Shown one piece after another: positions 24,141 to 32,244 of a stretch of DNA of 35,861 nucleotides. The position numbers and the translations under genes are program-made. The stretch spans positions 1 to 35,861 of the forward strand of contig NCGL01000029.1 of the NCBI GenBank assembly GCA_002256935.1, read 5' to 3'. Origin of the DNA: Bdellovibrio sp. 28-41-41. GTDB lineage: Bacteria > Bdellovibrionota > Bdellovibrionia > Bdellovibrionales > Bdellovibrionaceae. The notes under the pieces are model-generated. The model was not told the origin of the DNA. It ran no database searches and saw only the letters and a list, made by a program, of their open reading frames with translations. How positions within the stretch are numbered: the first letter of the stretch is position 1; each line of letters opens with the position of its first letter.

Positions 24141-25714
24141 GTTGAATGATTAGCTTGGCGTTTACGCAGGCTATCCGACGGTGCGGATTCTCTAGCAGGA
24201 CCATTCTGTGCCGATTTTACGATGGCAATATCCAAATGAGGCTTTAGGTAGCCTGGAATATCACGCTTCTTACGAGTACAAAAATCGCGATAGATTAGTT
24301 CTGCGGCTTCTTCCACAGGAACTTTCAAAACATCGGCTAGATATTTAAATACCGATTCAGTTAAATTCATCAGCGAGATCGCAAACGTTCCTCGGTGACG
24401 ATCATATAAATAATGAGACAGATTGAAAAACAAATCAAAGAACGAATGGCCTTCAACGTTAGTTTTTTGTTTTAGAAAACCCATCGTTAAGTTGAACTGA
24501 CCAGAGTTTGCGATCATATCCCAATAACGTGAAAAGCGGTTCATTTGTTGAAGCTCTTGAAACGTTAAATCTTTAGTTTTCAAAATCTGATACGGGGTAT
24601 TTTCTGAATAGACCATTTCAAATTTAGCTTGGTGACGAATGATAGGCGTGCCTTTCAGGCGTTTTAGGATTCCAACCTGAATTTCATCTGGGTCCCATTC
24701 GATCAATTGATCAAAACCTTTTTTGAAGCTGTCGATCGATTCTGCCGGTAGGCCGACGATCAAATCTGCATGCGTGTGCACTTTTGTGTTTTCGCGAAGA
24801 TATTGGAAATTTTCCTTCATCTTGACATGATTTTGGCGACGACTGATTAACGCAGATACGGTTTCATTCAGAGTTTGAATACCAATTTCAAATTGCAAAG
24901 TGCCATCCGGAAATTGTTTGATTAATTCTTTCAAATTGTCTGGCAATCGATCAGGTACCATTTCAAAATGCAGGAACAAGCCCTTGTCGATTTGTTTCAA
25001 GAAGAAAACTAAAATGGATTCAGAAATCGTTGGGCTTAGGTTGAACGTGCGATCTACAAACTTGAATTGCTTAGCGCCGCGATCGATCAACTTTTGCATT
25101 TGCTCAAGGAACGGCTCCACTGCGAAATTACGAACAGATACGTCTAAAGAGGATAAGCAGTATTCACATTTATAGGGGCATCCGCGAGAGGCTTCGACGT
25201 AAAGAACACGATTTTGAATATCTTCATCTGTGTACAAATCATAAGGCAACACGATCGATTTAATATCTGGCAGAGGTTGCTGCGAAATCTTCTTCCAGCT
25301 ATCCATCGGTTGCCCAGCCAAAATGTCATTACATAGGTTATAAAACGAAAAATCAGCTTCACCTTTGATAATGTAGTCACAGTAATTAACGTGATCTTGC
25401 CCTTCGGTTTCGTAGCTAATTTCGGGGCCACCAAGAACAATGATTAAATTGGGTTCAAGTTGTTTAAGGTAGCGAATAACTTTAAGAACTTCGTCTGTAT
25501 TCCAGATGTAAACACCAAAACCTACAATTTTTGGTTTTAGTGATAGAATTTTTTCGACGATTTCTAGTGGGCTTTGCGAGATTGTGAATTCAACGATGCG
25601 AGTTTGATCTTTGAGTTCTTTTAGATTGGCATACAAGTAACGCAGCCCAAAGGCCGCGTGTTGGTACGTCGAATTCAAAGCACATAATAATATGGAACTC
25701 GACGTTGGATTCAT
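24122..25714 (-). CDS. B12-binding radical SAM enzyme (DUF4080 type)
   Basis: A 530-residue enzyme with a cobalamin-binding-type Rossmann domain (residues 7-135; ILLCALNSTYQHAAFGLRYL, VGFGVYIWNTDEV, LIIVLGGPEISYE), followed by a radical SAM domain with CPYKCEYC (C179, C183, C186) binding the 4Fe-4S cluster. TIM-barrel motifs follow (QFEIGIQTLNETV, HADLIVGLPAES), and then a DUF4080-like C-terminal domain. The usual DxHxxG cobalamin motif is not obvious. The start is ATG 25714, with GTAGG upstream; the frame extends to 25759. It lies 5 bases after the speDE stop, so it is almost certainly co-expressed with the polyamine enzyme. The substrate is unknown; a methylation or rearrangement linked to polyamines is possible (inference). 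Confidence 0.88.
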   Translation of the reverse strand: MNPTSSSILLCALNSTYQHAAFGLRYLYANLKELKDQTRIVEFTISQSPLEIVEKILSLKPKIVGFGVYIWNTDEVLKVIRYLKQLEPNLIIVLGGPEISYETEGQDHVNYCDYIIKGEADFSFYNLCNDILAGQPMDSWKKISQQPLPDIKSIVLPYDLYTDEDIQNRVLYVEASRGCPYKCEYCLSSLDVSVRNFAVEPFLEQMQKLIDRGAKQFKFVDRTFNLSPTISESILVFFLKQIDKGLFLHFEMVPDRLPDNLKELIKQFPDGTLQFEIGIQTLNETVSALISRRQNHVKMKENFQYLRENTKVHTHADLIVGLPAESIDSFKKGFDQLIEWDPDEIQVGILKRLKGTPIIRHQAKFEMVYSENTPYQILKTKDLTFQELQQMNRFSRYWDMIANSGQFNLTMGFLKQKTNVEGHSFFDLFFNLSHYLYDRHRGTFAISLMNLTESVFKYLADVLKVPVEEAAELIYRDFCTRKKRDIPGYLKPHLDIAIVKSAQNGPARESAPSDSLRKRQANHSTQEAVV

Positions 25715-25719
25715 TTTAC

Positions 25720-27003
25720 CTACTTTTCGAGTAGGGTTTTTACAAAGTTTGGTAAACAAAACGCAGCTGAGTGAAGTTCTTCGTTGTAGTATTTCAAATT
25801 CTTTTGCTTAACGAAGCTGGCTGTTTTTGCAGTATCGATATCAGTTTTTGGACTGATATCTTTCTTAGACGCCATCATCAATGACCACATGCCAGACGGG
25901 TAAGTCGTAGCGTGGAATAACATTGTGTGAACCTTTTGGATTCCAAAGATATCTTTTAGGCAGTGATTTAACTCAACAAATGTATTCGTATGGAACATTG
26001 GCGATTCACCTTGAGTAACTAGCATGCCGTCGTCTGTTAATACGCGAGCGCAGTCTGAGTAGAATGCTTTAGTGAATAAACCTTCAGCTGGGCCTACAGG
26101 ATCAGAACCGTCGACGATCACAAGATCATAAGTTCCGGCTTTTGCATTACGAACATGTTCGATGCCATCGCCAATGATAAGATTTAATTTTGAATTCGAA
26201 AATTCAGTGCTGAGTGTAGGTAAATGTTTTTTAGAGGCATTTACAACAGCTTCATCAATTTCAACCATCGTCACTTTTTCGATTGAGTTGTATTTGAATA
26301 ACTCACGAATAGTTCCGCCGTCACCGCCGCCGATAACCAAAACGTTTTTCAAATTTTTGCTTAATTGAGCCACGGGATGCACGATCATTTCGTGATAGTG
26401 AAACTCATCGCGCTCGGTGCACATAACCATGTTGTTGATCGCTAGCATTTTTCCGTAAGCTAAAGTATCGAATACGCGAACTTGTTGAAAATCAGTTTTT
26501 TCATCGAACAATACATCGCCCGTGTAGCGAAGTGATAATGCCTGCATGTCGTCTTTGTCAGTGAACCAAACATTACGTGCGATTTTAAAGTTTTTTGTAT
26601 CGATTGGATTTGATGAATCACGAACGTTAGTTGGTTTGTAATCTGATTTCTTGATAATGTTCAGAGCACCACGATTTAACTCAATCGCGGAATATGTGGC
26701 TTCCAAGGCTTGTTTTAAATGTTCAAACGAAACCCATGGATCTACTGTTTCGCCACATGTGAATAAATCCACCGAAGCGTAACGATATTCAGGCCACGTA
26801 TGGATAGCCAAATGGCTTTCCTGAATAACAACAACACCAGATACTCCCCATGGAGAAAAGTGATGGAAATTAGAGCTGATCACTGTCGCACCAGCAACTT
26901 GGGCGGCTTGGATCATGCTTTTTTCAATAGCTGAAACATCATTTAAAACGTCAGCATTGCAACCAGTAAATTCTACTAAAATATGTCTTCCTAAAGCGTT
27001 CAT
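25720..27003 (-). CDS. speDE: Fused S-adenosylmethionine decarboxylase / spermidine synthase
   Basis: A bifunctional 427-residue protein. Residues 1-120 are a complete SpeD: a proenzyme that self-cleaves at [11 protein letters not shown] (between E62 and S63) to make the pyruvoyl group, with H68 and C83 as the catalytic helpers. Residues about 145-427 are a complete SpeE aminopropyltransferase: [32 protein letters not shown], the SAM loop [10 protein letters not shown] (222-230) and [15 protein letters not shown] with the catalytic aspartates. The fusion would pass decarboxylated SAM straight to putrescine to make spermidine. AAGG lies six bases before the ATG. Such fusions are known in some bacteria. 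It leads an operon with the radical SAM gene. Confidence 0.96.
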   Translation of the reverse strand: MNALGRHILVEFTGCNADVLNDVSAIEKSMIQAAQVAGATVISSNFHHFSPWGVSGVVVIQESHLAIHTWPEYRYASVDLFTCGETVDPWVSFEHLKQALEATYSAIELNRGALNIIKKSDYKPTNVRDSSNPIDTKNFKIARNVWFTDKDDMQALSLRYTGDVLFDEKTDFQQVRVFDTLAYGKMLAINNMVMCTERDEFHYHEMIVHPVAQLSKNLKNVLVIGGGDGGTIRELFKYNSIEKVTMVEIDEAVVNASKKHLPTLSTEFSNSKLNLIIGDGIEHVRNAKAGTYDLVIVDGSDPVGPAEGLFTKAFYSDCARVLTDDGMLVTQGESPMFHTNTFVELNHCLKDIFGIQKVHTMLFHATTYPSGMWSLMMASKKDISPKTDIDTAKTASFVKQKNLKYYNEELHSAAFCLPNFVKTLLEK

Positions 27004-27068
27004 AGGGGACCTTGTAAAACCTTTTAGTGTCTAAGTAAATAAGAAATTAAGACTTTTTAACCAGCGAC

Positions 27069-27983
27069 TTATTTTCGATGAGAAATTTCAAAACAGTGAT
27101 GTATTTTCTGGTCGTGAAAGTCCATTGGGATCGTATCTTTTGTGATATTTATTACTTGGTATTTTTCTGTGATTCCGGAATCTATTCTAAAAGTTCTTTT
27201 ATTGCAGGAAAAATAGAGTACACCGTTTTCCTTAAGCAATTTCATGCATGAATCAACAAGTCCGACTTGATCACGTTCGACCTCGAATGATTCGACCATT
27301 TTTTTTGAATTAGAAAACGTGGGCGGATCTAAAATAATAACATCAAATTCTTCATTCAAAGTCGGTAAAACGTCCATTACGTTAGCCGCGTGAAAAATAT
27401 GCTGATCTAGGGGAATTTTATTGAGTTTAAAATTTTCCTGAGCCCACTCGATATAGGTTTTTGACATATCAATACTAGTCGTCTTAGCCCCGCCCAGAGC
27501 TGCATGTACGCTAAAAGCTCCTGTGTAGCAGAAAAGATTCAGTAAATTTTTGTTTTTTGAGGTTTTAAAGACTTTGTAGCGCAAAGTACGATGATCCAAG
27601 AATAGACCGGTATCTAGATAGTCGGACACGTTCACGTGAAACAGGGCTTTTCCTTCTTTAACCGTGATTTTAAATTCTTTCTCGTCGATGCGTTCATATT
27701 GATCTTGGCCTTCTTGACGGCGGCGTTGCTTGATAAAACAATGTTTCCAATCGGGCCATAACTGAGCAACGGCTTCTTGGAAATCTTCGAAATGAACTTT
27801 ATCGCGGGCTATCAGTGGGTTCGATTTGTCATAGATGATACCGATGTCTTTGTAGAGATCTAAAATGAATGGGTATTCAGGGATATCGCGATCATAAATA
27901 CGAAAGGCTTCAACGTGATTACGTTGAGCCCACGGAAAAATACGATCGTAGTTTTTCATTAGTCGATTTAGAATTGCGTCCAT
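27069..27983 (-). CDS. rlmK: RlmK-type 23S rRNA (guanine-N7) methyltransferase
   Basis: A 304-residue SAM-dependent methyltransferase that matches, block for block, the C-terminal RlmK half of the E. coli fusion protein RlmKL, which methylates G2069 of 23S rRNA. Blocks seen: NRLMKNYDRIFPWAQRN, FRIYDRDIPEYPFILDLY, NVSDYLDTGLFLDHR, motif I LLNLFCYTGAFSVHAALGGA, and motif IV IILDPPTFSNSK (about 216-227). The N-terminal RlmL (m2G2445) half and its THUMP domain are absent here, so it is stand-alone. A perfect 11-bp hairpin lies just upstream of the ATG and no Shine-Dalgarno is visible. Methyltransferase assignment is sure, the exact target is by homology. Confidence 0.9.
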   Translation of the reverse strand: MDAILNRLMKNYDRIFPWAQRNHVEAFRIYDRDIPEYPFILDLYKDIGIIYDKSNPLIARDKVHFEDFQEAVAQLWPDWKHCFIKQRRRQEGQDQYERIDEKEFKITVKEGKALFHVNVSDYLDTGLFLDHRTLRYKVFKTSKNKNLLNLFCYTGAFSVHAALGGAKTTSIDMSKTYIEWAQENFKLNKIPLDQHIFHAANVMDVLPTLNEEFDVIILDPPTFSNSKKMVESFEVERDQVGLVDSCMKLLKENGVLYFSCNKRTFRIDSGITEKYQVINITKDTIPMDFHDQKIHHCFEISHRK

Positions 27984-27990
27984 CAGAACA

Positions 27991-28027
27991 GAGTCTTTAC
28001 CGCAATTGGGAGATTGGGTAAAGACTC
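27991..28027 (-). promoter_or_regulatory. Perfect 11-bp hairpin in the rlmK leader
   Basis: GAGTCTTTACC (27991-28001) and GGTAAAGACTC (28017-28027) pair perfectly around a 15-base loop. The stem ends 7 bases before the rlmK ATG. There is no T-run on the minus strand, so it is not a standard terminator; it could control translation or protect the mRNA end. Confidence 0.6.
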
Positions 28028-28073
28028 ATAATTGCGCTTAGAAAATTTTTTTAAAGAAAATTTTCCAGTGGAT

Positions 28074-28841
28074 CTACTTAATGCTTAGAACCTGCGATTT
28101 TAAGCTCATAAAATAAAGCGAGCGTTTCAAATTGCTATTTTTAGATGAGTTTTCATCCGAAATAACGGCCGTGGCTTTAGATTCAACCGCGACCGAGCGG
28201 CTCGAGGCCATTTTCATCACCGCTAAGCCATTACTTTTATTCAATTGGATCGTATTAGGAGTCAGGATAAAGATCCCGATACCATTTTGACCCGAAGATC
28301 CCGTGAAAACACCAGCGGCGCCGTCAACTTTTGAACCTTGTGGCAATGGCAAAAATAAAGCAGCGCCGGGTAAATATTTACCAATAGAATCGAACGCAGG
28401 AATCACCAGTGCAAGGCCAACTAAAAATTGAGTGGAACTAGCGCCAACGTAAACTTTCGAACGATCGGAAATTTTAACAGATACTACGCCATCCATTCCT
28501 GCTATTGGAATTTGATCGCCATTTGGTAGCAATCGATCTTGTGTTAGCGCATTGTTGTATAGTTGATTCAAGTTTGCCTGAACTGAAAGTAAGTTCAGTC
28601 CATCAGCTCCGGGAGCTAGAGACACTTTTCCCAAAAGTTCTGTCGCATTTTTTGGATTCAATATCGGGATAGTGATTGCAGGAAACTGCAGTGATCCCAT
28701 TTTAATTTTTGAATCCATATGAACCCACTGGTTCTGTTCCGTATCTACGACTGACGACACAGTAATAGATTGAATGATCGAGTTCGAACCGCACGCCGAA
28801 AGAAACGTAACCGTAGCCAACAAAAATAGAATTTTTGTCAT
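28074..28841 (-). CDS. Lipoprotein of unknown function
   Basis: A 255-residue lipoprotein: MTKILFLLATVTFLSACGSN, lipobox LSAC with Cys17, AGGAG ribosome-binding site. The mature part is beta-rich (VVSVKISDRSKVYVGASSTQ, NGIGIFILTPNTIQLN) with a Leu/Pro hydrophobic run PGAALFLPLPQGSKVDG. No domain is recognised. Residue +2 is Gly, compatible with outer-membrane sorting. An AT-rich hairpin (28041-28065) just past the stop may be a weak terminator. Confidence 0.75.
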   Translation of the reverse strand: MTKILFLLATVTFLSACGSNSIIQSITVSSVVDTEQNQWVHMDSKIKMGSLQFPAITIPILNPKNATELLGKVSLAPGADGLNLLSVQANLNQLYNNALTQDRLLPNGDQIPIAGMDGVVSVKISDRSKVYVGASSTQFLVGLALVIPAFDSIGKYLPGAALFLPLPQGSKVDGAAGVFTGSSGQNGIGIFILTPNTIQLNKSNGLAVMKMASSRSVAVESKATAVISDENSSKNSNLKRSLYFMSLKSQVLSIK

Positions 28842-29304
28842 CTGATCTCCTAATTAATAGTTGTGAGAGTGTAAGAAGGATTCAGACAAACTACGGAAGA
28901 GGTGGTACGTTAACAGTTTGCGATTGCCGAGCTATCCTTAACTCAAAAGATTTAATTCGTTTAAATCCAAGGTGATACTAAAGCAAACCCGGCGCCTGGA
29001 TGATTCTGAGACACGAGTTTGTTATCCAGTTGAAAACAGCGGAAATTTTAAGCTGCGGAATTTTGTTAAAATGTAGGCAAAGGTTCATCGAATAAAAATC
29101 GGTCACATTTTAAAGAAATTAGAAATCGCTCGCAGTTAGAGGTAGATAAAAACTCGGTAATTTGAAAGCGTCCAGAATGTATAAGATGTCGACGGTTTTA
29201 CTTCGACTTAGGTCGGTGTCGACCAAAGCCCATCTCGGATTTATCTGTTTGCACTTAGACACTATTTTTTCTGAAATGTAGGGAGTTTAAAAAATAGGAC
29301 GTTT
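28842..29304. other. 463-base divergent intergenic region
   Basis: No gene recognised. It separates the leftward lipoprotein from the rightward macroglobulin operon and must hold both promoters. A short palindrome GGTCG-GTGT-CGACC lies at 29211-29224. No clear -35/-10 pair stands out. AGGACG five bases before the ATG at 29305 is the ribosome-binding site of the next gene. Confidence 0.5.
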
Positions 29305-30216
29305 ATGATTTCTAAGTCGGCATTTTTTGTGGGGATTTTTTTGTTTCAACTTTGTACGCCTTCATTGGGCGTGTCTGCTTCAAATGGCGTGTCCGCTGTT
29401 GAAGAACGGCAGTCGGGAAAGCAAATTTCCAAATCGACAAAACCAATTTCAATTGCATTAAAAAAACCGCGCGCGGGCTGGACGGTAGACCGCATGCTAG
29501 AGATTGCGGGCAAAGTCAGTGATGACACGGTTGATCCCATCACTATAAATATCAATGGTGATAAATATTTAATTCGCACGATCAAAGGGGAATTCAAAAG
29601 AAAGTTCCCAGTTACGCAAGGGAAGAACTACATCGAGGTGTCGGCTACAAATAAAGCCGGAACATTTTCTGAAAAGAAATCCGTTTACGCAAAAATTCCA
29701 AACCTTCCGCTCTTGGCTATCCTAACAAGTGACACCGATAATGTTTATACGGATTTGCATATCTACGAACCTAAAATGGGCGAAGCAGATTTAGCTGCCA
29801 AACCGACGGCTCATATTTACTGGGCTGACACGAGTTCAGAATCGGGTGGAAAATTTTATTTAAATGAACAAGGTGGAAGTTTCGATCAGCCGGGTTATGG
29901 TCCTTACTTGTATACGCATTCTTCCCCGCCACTCGGAATCTATCGCGTGGATGCGAACTACTGGCCAAGTGGTGATAAAGCCCACACTCTATCGACTTTG
30001 AATCTGACCTTGTTTGGTGGCACTGCGAACGAAGTGAAAAAACGAGTGCAAGTACCGTTAGTGACTCCAGGGGAAACGGTAACGTTAGCGTATGTGAAGA
30101 TTCAAAAGGGAAACACGGTCAGCGTTTATGTTCCATCTGTTGACATCAAACCTAAGAAGGGTGACTGGCCTGATTGGGTTCTTGAATCGCCACTAACACG
30201 AAAAGGAACTGAATAG
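29305..30216 (+). CDS. YfaP-like DUF2135 exported protein
   Basis: A 303-residue exported protein: signal peptide MISKSAFFVGIFLFQLCTPS. A first Ig-like domain (about 45-130: PISIALKKPRAGWTVDRMLE, ISINGDKY-like strand ITININGDKYLIRTI) is followed by the DUF2135 domain (about 135-285) with TDLHIYEPKMGEA, AHIYWADT, GYGPYLYT and GIYRVDANYWPSGD. This is the domain of E. coli YfaP and its homologues in the Pseudomonas mag operon, which encode accessory partners of the alpha-2-macroglobulin. It should be periplasmic. It is first in the operon and 4 bases before the next gene. Confidence 0.82.
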   Translation: MISKSAFFVGIFLFQLCTPSLGVSASNGVSAVEERQSGKQISKSTKPISIALKKPRAGWTVDRMLEIAGKVSDDTVDPITININGDKYLIRTIKGEFKRKFPVTQGKNYIEVSATNKAGTFSEKKSVYAKIPNLPLLAILTSDTDNVYTDLHIYEPKMGEADLAAKPTAHIYWADTSSESGGKFYLNEQGGSFDQPGYGPYLYTHSSPPLGIYRVDANYWPSGDKAHTLSTLNLTLFGGTANEVKKRVQVPLVTPGETVTLAYVKIQKGNTVSVYVPSVDIKPKKGDWPDWVLESPLTRKGTE

Positions 30217-30220
30217 CAGC

Positions 30221-30811
30221 ATGTTCAAACAACTGTTAATGGGGATTCTTTTTCTTGGCTTAGCTAGCTGCCAAACTAAATCCGTAAAAGCGGAGCAAGT
30301 AGAAGACCAATCGTATTACAAAATGAATTTGATTCGAGTTGCGCTTGAGCAATCAGAAAAGCCATCTCCCAATTGGGAGCCGCAGCAACGGGATTGTGCT
30401 GGGTTCGTGCGGTTCGTGTACAAAAGCGCGGTGAAACCAAATGGTCCTCTGTGGAATTCGTGGGACGGCGGCGAGCGTGTTCCTTATGCGAGTGCCGAAT
30501 TGTTAGTAGCTAAGAATTTTTCTAAAATATCTAGTGTTCCTGAAGACTCGATGAAGACCGGAGATATCTTGGTTTTCCATCGTGACGGCCAAAAGAAAGA
30601 AGATCAGTGGCATTTGATGATGGTGATGGAGTCGCCTTGGGAGCAGAACAAGTGGTTAGTGACTTACCACAACGGAGCTCGTGATGAGACTGGCGGAGTT
30701 AAAAAACTCTGGATGAATGATTTAATGAATACAGAACAATCTGATTGGAAACCAACTCAAGATAATAAAAATTTCGTAGGGGTATATAGGTGGAACGCAT
30801 GGGTAAAATAG
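30221..30811 (+). CDS. YfaT-like DUF1175 lipoprotein
   Basis: A 196-residue lipoprotein with lipobox LASC (Cys17) and a DUF1175 domain, related in layout to NlpC/P60 cysteine peptidases. Likely catalytic residues: C59 in RDCAGFVRFVYKSA and H131 in QWHLMMVM, with a further His in TYHNGARD. The length and layout match E. coli YfaT, a partner in the macroglobulin cluster. It starts 4 bases after the yfaP-like stop. The DUF2138 gene overlaps its end. Its activity in the system is unknown; peptidase or amidase action is inferred. Confidence 0.85.
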   Translation: MFKQLLMGILFLGLASCQTKSVKAEQVEDQSYYKMNLIRVALEQSEKPSPNWEPQQRDCAGFVRFVYKSAVKPNGPLWNSWDGGERVPYASAELLVAKNFSKISSVPEDSMKTGDILVFHRDGQKKEDQWHLMMVMESPWEQNKWLVTYHNGARDETGGVKKLWMNDLMNTEQSDWKPTQDNKNFVGVYRWNAWVK

Positions 30812-32232
30812 GATTTTTAGCATCACTTACTTTCGCACTTTTAACGAGTGCTGTCGGTTTCGCCGAAAACAATGCGGCACCTAAAGAGCGCGCATTCAAG
30901 CCGTCATTGGTTGCATCCGTCAAAAACTCACAGAACGTGTATAACATTGTATCCAAAAACAAATGGTTTTTAGATTTCAGACAATCACCGCTGTATTATG
31001 GATTGCTGTATGATTTATACCCAACGCTGTTTTCATTGCCAGATGAATTTTCTGCGAGCAAGGATTCAAGTTGGTCAGGTCGACTGATTGATTATGTATA
31101 TGAATCAGCACTTAAGAATCGTCCCGTTCAAGTGTTCTACTATCAACAAGCACGACTTTCTAGTCCATGGGGAATTTCCGCTAGTGGATTAAGTGGCGCG
31201 GAGTCTAAGGCTATCGATCAGTTAATTAAACTGTTCAAAATGGGTGAGGATAAAGATGTGAATTTATCTGATGGGACGACCGGAAAAATCAGTTTAATCG
31301 AAATCAAAGCGCAAAAGTGGGCCGTTAAAAAAGACGGTTCATGTTTTTCCATTGGGAAAGATCCTAAAGTCGTATTTGCGATGTCACGTGAATGTAAGCC
31401 CGTGAAAATAAATTCAGATCTAGAAGTCGATATCAACCTATCGATGTTGTTCCCAGGTCTGATGATGGTTCGAGAAAAAGTCGTTGGATTAGGCGAATCA
31501 ATGAAGGTTCCTTTTCAATGGAACGGTAATGAAAATCGCTTCGTTCTGGCACCGATCGCAATGGGATTAAATAAAGACAACATCTTTGTTTCAAAAAAGG
31601 TAGCGACCGAGTTATTAAAAATCTTGCCTTCAGATAGTCACTTTTTCGTAATTGGGAATATTAAAATCTGGAATGGCGCTATGACTGTCGAAAGCGTCAA
31701 AAATTTTCTGACCTCTAATAAGCGTACAAAAGATTTCCAGAAACAAGCCGCAGCAGTCTTGTTGCAGATTCCTGTAAAAGCGGGAGACAAGTTAGAAACT
31801 GAAAATGCCTTGATTATCGAGACCGGCGCGATTAACCAGGCACAATTAGATGGAATCGGGAAAGTGTTTGAAACTAAATTTGGCGAAGTGTTCACTCGCC
31901 CCGTTTGTGGAAGGTCCCTAGTTGTCAGCCGCTCTAAAGAGGTTCTTCAGAAGATTCAAAACGTGTGTGATCGCAAATCTCCTTCAATTCTAGATCGTAG
32001 TGAATTGAAAGCGTCGGAATTATCGTCTCAAGAGAATTCAATGAGTTTCTTTGCAGATGTTGGTCGTTGGATGTCGTCAAAAATCGAGCAGGGTTATCTA
32101 TCTAAAGCCAAGCAGGCGAAATTGCCGCCAACGATGCCAGAAGAGCTAACTAAGAGCCAGAAGTTATTAGACCAGCTGCCGAAGTATTTGGTTAAAGGCT
32201 CAGCTAAAGATCAGAATTTAATTTTAAAGTAG
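30799..32232 (+). CDS. YfaA-like DUF2138 exported protein
   Basis: A 477-residue exported protein. The ATG at 30799 has AGGTGG upstream and opens signal peptide MGKIGFLASLTFALLTSAVG; a GTG at 30790 is also in frame. The family is DUF2138, as in E. coli YfaA: FKPSLVASVKNSQNV, FLDFRQSPLYYGLLYDLYPT, PVQVFYYQQARLSSPWGIS and MLFPGLMMVREKVVG. It overlaps the YfaT-like gene by 13 bases and its TAG is followed at once by the macroglobulin start. The tight coupling shows that it works with the macroglobulin, but its biochemical role is unknown. Confidence 0.82.
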   Translation: MGKIGFLASLTFALLTSAVGFAENNAAPKERAFKPSLVASVKNSQNVYNIVSKNKWFLDFRQSPLYYGLLYDLYPTLFSLPDEFSASKDSSWSGRLIDYVYESALKNRPVQVFYYQQARLSSPWGISASGLSGAESKAIDQLIKLFKMGEDKDVNLSDGTTGKISLIEIKAQKWAVKKDGSCFSIGKDPKVVFAMSRECKPVKINSDLEVDINLSMLFPGLMMVREKVVGLGESMKVPFQWNGNENRFVLAPIAMGLNKDNIFVSKKVATELLKILPSDSHFFVIGNIKIWNGAMTVESVKNFLTSNKRTKDFQKQAAAVLLQIPVKAGDKLETENALIIETGAINQAQLDGIGKVFETKFGEVFTRPVCGRSLVVSRSKEVLQKIQNVCDRKSPSILDRSELKASELSSQENSMSFFADVGRWMSSKIEQGYLSKAKQAKLPPTMPEELTKSQKLLDQLPKYLVKGSAKDQNLILK

Positions 32233-32244
32233 ATGAAGGTTCAT

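Noticed and set aside
28041..28065. AT-only 9-bp hairpin after the lipoprotein gene as an intrinsic terminator
   Set aside because: AT-rich stems of this kind arise easily in such DNA and there is no distinct T-run beyond the stem; mentioned only as possible.
29249..29277. TTGCAC / TGAAAT as promoter of the macroglobulin operon
   Set aside because: Three of six and four of six matches are not enough to call a promoter.
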